A DNA stretch of 6,937 nt, taken from the NCBI GenBank assembly GCA_007131125.1, contig SLRE01000103.1, forward strand, positions 1 through 6,937. The letters run 5' to 3'. The translations under genes and the position numbers were made by a program. Of this stretch, positions 6,192 through 6,937 are shown piece by piece; the first letter of the stretch is position 1; each line of letters opens with the position of its first letter. This DNA is from Bacteroidales bacterium. GTDB taxonomy: Bacteria > Bacteroidota > Bacteroidia > Bacteroidales > UBA7960. The notes under the pieces were generated by a model, which searched no databases, was not told where the DNA came from, and saw only the letters and a list, made by a program, of their open reading frames with translations.

Positions 6192-6937
6192 TTATTTGTT
6201 CGGCTGGTTTTCATTTACAACCCGGATAAACTCTTCTGTTAAGGTATCTGTTTGCATGTTTTTTCGGAAGGTATCCATGGTGTCGTTAAACATGATTTTG
6301 CCTTTGTGAATAATGGCAAGGTCATCGCAAAGCATATCCACTTCGCTCATGATGTGGGAAGAAAAAATTACCGTTTTATTGCTTTCCTTACAATCCCGGA
6401 TGAGCTCAATGATGTTTTTGGCAGTAATGACATCAAGGCCTGCGGTTGGTTCATCAAACACCACCACTTCCGGATCGTGTATCATGGTGCGTACAATACT
6501 CACTTTCTGTTTCATGCCTGTGGAAAGCTTACCGATACGCTTTTTGGCAAAATCGTGCATGTCCAGAAGGGTGTAAAGCCTATCCTTTCTTTTTTCCAGT
6601 TCGGGTTTTTCAATGCCGTTCAGCCTGGCATAATACCGTATCACTTCATCAGGGGTTAGGCGCTCGTAAAGCCCGGTGGTACCTGTAAGAAACCCGATCT
6701 TCGCACGGGTTTTCGCCCCGTTTTTTGTGGTATCCATCCCGCAAACCTTCACTGTACCAGAAGTGGGCGAAAGAATGGTGGCAATAATGCGGAGGGTGGT
6801 GGTCTTTCCGGCACCATTTGGGCCAAGCAAACTGAATATACGGCCGGGCTGACAATGAAAGTTCACATTATCAAGAACTTTCAGCTTTTTTGTGGTTACC
6901 CCGGCCTCTGCCATTTGCTTTTTGGAAAGATCAAATT
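6192..6937 (-). CDS. natA: ABC transporter ATP-binding protein, NatA-like (5' end outside window)
   Basis: Cytoplasmic ATPase that drives the NatB-like permease encoded just downstream. Counting from ATG at 6914: Walker A GPNGAGKTT (31-39), ABC signature LSTGMKQKV (130-138), Walker B VVVFDEPTAGLD (150-161) with catalytic Glu155, and H-loop His187 in SSHIMSEVD. The Q-loop position reads IGFLTGTTGLYERLT, lacking the usual Gln, as I recall also for NatA proteins. The frame stays open upstream of that ATG to the window edge and adds FDLSKKQ. This fits the xxLSK opening of ABC ATPases (compare MIEVxNLSK), so the true start is probably only a few codons beyond the right edge. I therefore extend the call to the edge. 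The exported substrate, sodium in B. subtilis NatAB, is not proven here. Confidence 0.92.
   Translation of the reverse strand, partial: FDLSKKQMAEAGVTTKKLKVLDNVNFHCQPGRIFSLLGPNGAGKTTTLRIIATILSPTSGTVKVCGMDTTKNGAKTRAKIGFLTGTTGLYERLTPDEVIRYYARLNGIEKPELEKRKDRLYTLLDMHDFAKKRIGKLSTGMKQKVSIVRTMIHDPEVVVFDEPTAGLDVITAKNIIELIRDCKESNKTVIFSSHIMSEVDMLCDDLAIIHKGKIMFNDTMDTFRKNMQTDTLTEEFIRVVNENQPNK

Noticed and set aside
1..6937. Search for mobile elements, CRISPR arrays, tRNA/rRNA genes or defence modules
   Set aside because: No transposase or integrase motifs, no regularly spaced direct repeats, no tRNA-like cloverleaf and no toxin-antitoxin pair were seen. All sizeable stretches are covered by the listed genes.

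Overview
The window looks like ordinary chromosomal DNA of a member of the Bacteroidota. The evidence is a Bacteroidota-type acpP-fabF-rnc gene order, a protein of the Bacteroidota-restricted IPExxxVDY family, a secreted protein with a C-terminal type IX secretion (T9SS) sorting domain, a promoter of the TAnnTTTG class, and no clear Shine-Dalgarno sequence in front of any gene. I cannot assign a genus from the sequence.

Left part (1-2232, + strand): the 3' end of acpP (acyl carrier protein), then fabF (3-oxoacyl-ACP synthase II), then rnc (ribonuclease III). They are tightly packed, with a 17-nt gap and then an overlap or very short gap, so they form a probable operon whose promoter lies left of the window. 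ACP carries the acyl chain that FabF elongates. RNase III is an RNA-processing passenger in the same transcript. After a 106-nt gap with a good Bacteroidota -7 box comes a 152-aa IPExxxVDY family protein (2339-2797).

Middle part (2794-4845, - strand): a 683-aa secreted protein, convergent with the IPExxxVDY gene and with overlapping stop codons. It has a signal peptide, a parallel beta-helix with seven GGG-turn repeats, a choice-of-anchor-Q-like segment, two tandem carboxypeptidase-regulatory/PEGA-like beta-sandwich domains, and a T9SS type A sorting domain. It is probably surface-attached or released; its ligand or substrate is unknown.

Right part (4996-6937, - strand): a two-gene ABC-2 exporter of the NatA/NatB type, with the ATPase first and the permease 11 nt downstream, closed by a clear intrinsic terminator at 4946-4970. 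The ATPase is cut by the window edge: its reading frame stays open and alignable past the first in-window ATG, so the true start lies outside.

The window is almost wholly coding. The longest non-coding stretch is about 150 nt (4846-4995). I found no RNA genes, mobile elements, CRISPR arrays or evident new system. The points worth a second look are the overlapping convergent stops, the weakly conserved name motif of the IPExxxVDY protein, the duplicated module of the T9SS protein, and the start sites of rnc and natA.
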